Origin: Allomyces macrogynus ATCC 38327
Lineage: Eukaryota; Blastocladiomycota; Blastocladiomycetes; Blastocladiales; Blastocladiaceae
Direction of reading: 5' to 3'
NCBI GenBank assembly: GCA_000151295.1
Contig: GG745345.1
Span: 54,910-71,909 of the forward strand
Length of the DNA stretch: 17,000 bases
Under the pieces are notes generated by a model. The model saw only the letters and a list, made by a program, of their open reading frames with translations. It ran no database searches and had not been told where the DNA came from. Made by a program: the position numbers and the translations under genes. Positions 15,894 to 17,000 of the stretch are shown one piece after another. The number at the start of each line of letters is the position of its first letter. Within the stretch, counting starts at the first letter, position 1.

Positions 15894-17000
15894 GATATGT
15901 GCTGGGCAGCATTACCATGCCCTGATGGCTTTGATGTTCAAGTCTAATGTTATTGGGGCAGAGGGTTGGCAGCTCCCTCCAAGATCATCTGGAATTCCAC
16001 AAGCAATATTTCCTCATAATGCTCACCCAACAAGAGCACCATTGGTGAATACTCAGGTGGCAGTGATGAGAGCAATGCAAGGACAAAAACAAATCAGCAA
16101 AGTTGGTGCCTAGGTGTGCAGATGACTTGGCACATTCATGGCACCAAATCACATCAAAACAAGACTGCAAATTGGTAATGTGCTCATGAACTGCTGCAGC
16201 ACCAGAACCAGACATGGGCTTTGTGAACAGCCCCTTGACATTGGCAAGATGGGCATGTGCAGATCTTTTGTCAAAATAGGCATGCAACAGCACCTACACA
16301 TCAGCAACACATGTGGCATCAAAGAAAACCAGCAGAAGTTCCAACACAATGGCAGATGGCAAAACAACCTTGATGATGGTCTGGATGCATGACTTGGCCT
16401 TGTAACTGTTGTGGGCCATACATTTCTTGTGTTCAACAGCAGCTGGACCATTCCAATAAATTGCATTGGCAACAAACTTGACGTCTGAGTCAATCTTGAT
16501 GAACTTCTTGAAATGTGTATCCATCATTTCCTCCTGCTGTTCCTGTGTCATGACCTCAAACTTGGCATCAACCAAAGCCTTGTAAGACTTGAGTTCAAGC
16601 AGGTCTTTGAGCTGGTTGGCCATCAAAAAGCTGAGAAAATGGTTAGCAAATGTCAGCCAGTTCAATCCATCAGCCTTGAGTGTCTCAATTGTTGCTGGTT
16701 GGCTGGAGATTAGCATCTTGACCAAAACAGATGAGGTCATGGTGATGGTCATGGTGCAGGTCAAATATTGGCAAAAATCATTGAAATTGAGTTGAAAAAA
16801 AGTAGTGTTGCATTGTCTCGAGCAGATACAGCATGTTGCAGGTTGTAGTGGTGTGAGTTTTGGTTGTTGTCATTGTCATCATGGTGATGGATGGATTCAG
16901 CATGGTACCCCTTGGTCAGTGGTCAAATCAGTCCATTTCTCGCCAAATCAGTGAGCACAGCAGCAGTGGGTCCATGACAGATATCAGCAGCATTCATTTG
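15894..17000. other. Host flanking DNA, CpG-depleted
   Basis: Only three CG dinucleotides occur in 15901-17000 (in ACGTC, TCTCGAG and TCTCGCC), while CA and TG are very frequent. The element side is rich in CG. Besides the gag-like remnant I see nothing that can be named; 16765-17000 has no protein-like frame. Confidence 0.8.
15985..16752 (-). pseudogene. Decayed gag-like ORF of a retrotransposon (probably Ty1/copia) in host flank
   Basis: A single reading frame from ATG 16752 (or 16740), interrupted by one TAG at 16294-16296 and continuing in frame to TGA 15985-15987. Near the N-terminus, ATIETLKADGLNWLTF resembles the DGsNWltw segment of Ty1/copia gag (UBN2/DUF4219 type). Past the TAG, KRSAHAHLANVKGLFTKPM and VHEHITNLQSCFDVI resemble the helical gag core. 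The DNA is almost free of CpG, as expected of an old methylated transposon. No LTR, protease or reverse transcriptase is visible in the window. Family assignment is from memory of the pattern and is moderate at best. Confidence 0.45.

Noticed and set aside
1..17000. tRNA, rRNA or CRISPR array.
   Set aside because: No cloverleaf-like, rRNA-like or regularly spaced direct-repeat pattern was seen; the only regular repeats are those of the TIR tips and the 13-bp minisatellite.

Overview
The window holds almost all of an integrated, virus-like mobile element of about 16 kb, most like a polinton-like virus (PLV) or virophage-type element of a eukaryote. Long terminal inverted repeats (TIRs; left 1-495 plus 1165-1418, right 15218-15893) bound it. 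Its morphogenesis set is double-jelly-roll major capsid protein, penton-like minor capsid protein and A32/FtsK-type packaging ATPase. It also carries a primase-helicase and two integrases of unrelated families. I see no protein-primed DNA polymerase B and no adenain-like protease, so it is not a canonical Polinton/Maverick. The left tip (about 70 bp, judged from the right end) lies outside the window.

Layout. 1-1418: left TIR, GC-rich with a ~96 bp tandem repeat at its outer end, interrupted by a 669 bp unrelated segment (496-1164) flanked by a ~144 bp direct duplication of TIR sequence. 1438-4398 (-): primase-helicase. 4534-5277 (+): zinc-binding protein, divergent from the primase. 5342-6562 (+): tyrosine recombinase. 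6590-7701 (+): retroviral-type (RVE) DDE integrase with one frameshift in an A7 run. 7724-9598 (-): repetitive fibre protein with a C1q/TNF-like C-terminal domain. 9629-9865 (+): small charged protein. 9962-11677 (+): glutamine-rich, probably structural gene broken by one in-frame stop and two frameshifts. 11706-12509 (+): packaging ATPase. 12553-13770 (+): major capsid protein. 13800-14057 (+): small amphipathic protein. 14082-14837 (+): penton-like protein. 14871-14969 and 15025-15177 (+): two very short ORFs (one transmembrane, one basic). 15218-15893: right TIR ending in a hairpin. 15894-17000: flanking host DNA with a decayed gag-like ORF, probably Ty1/copia.

How the genes could work together (inference): the primase-helicase would start and unwind replication, one or both integrases would insert the TIR-bounded DNA, and the ATPase would package it into an icosahedral capsid of DJR capsomers and penton proteins, with the fibre for attachment. 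Most genes are intact and CpG is abundant in the element (18 CpG in 13441-13740). The flank is nearly CpG-free (3 CpG in 15901-17000) and rich in CA/TG. This suggests a recent insertion into old, cytosine-methylated, transposon-rich host DNA. The host cannot be named; the flank would fit a fungus or another eukaryote that methylates transposons.
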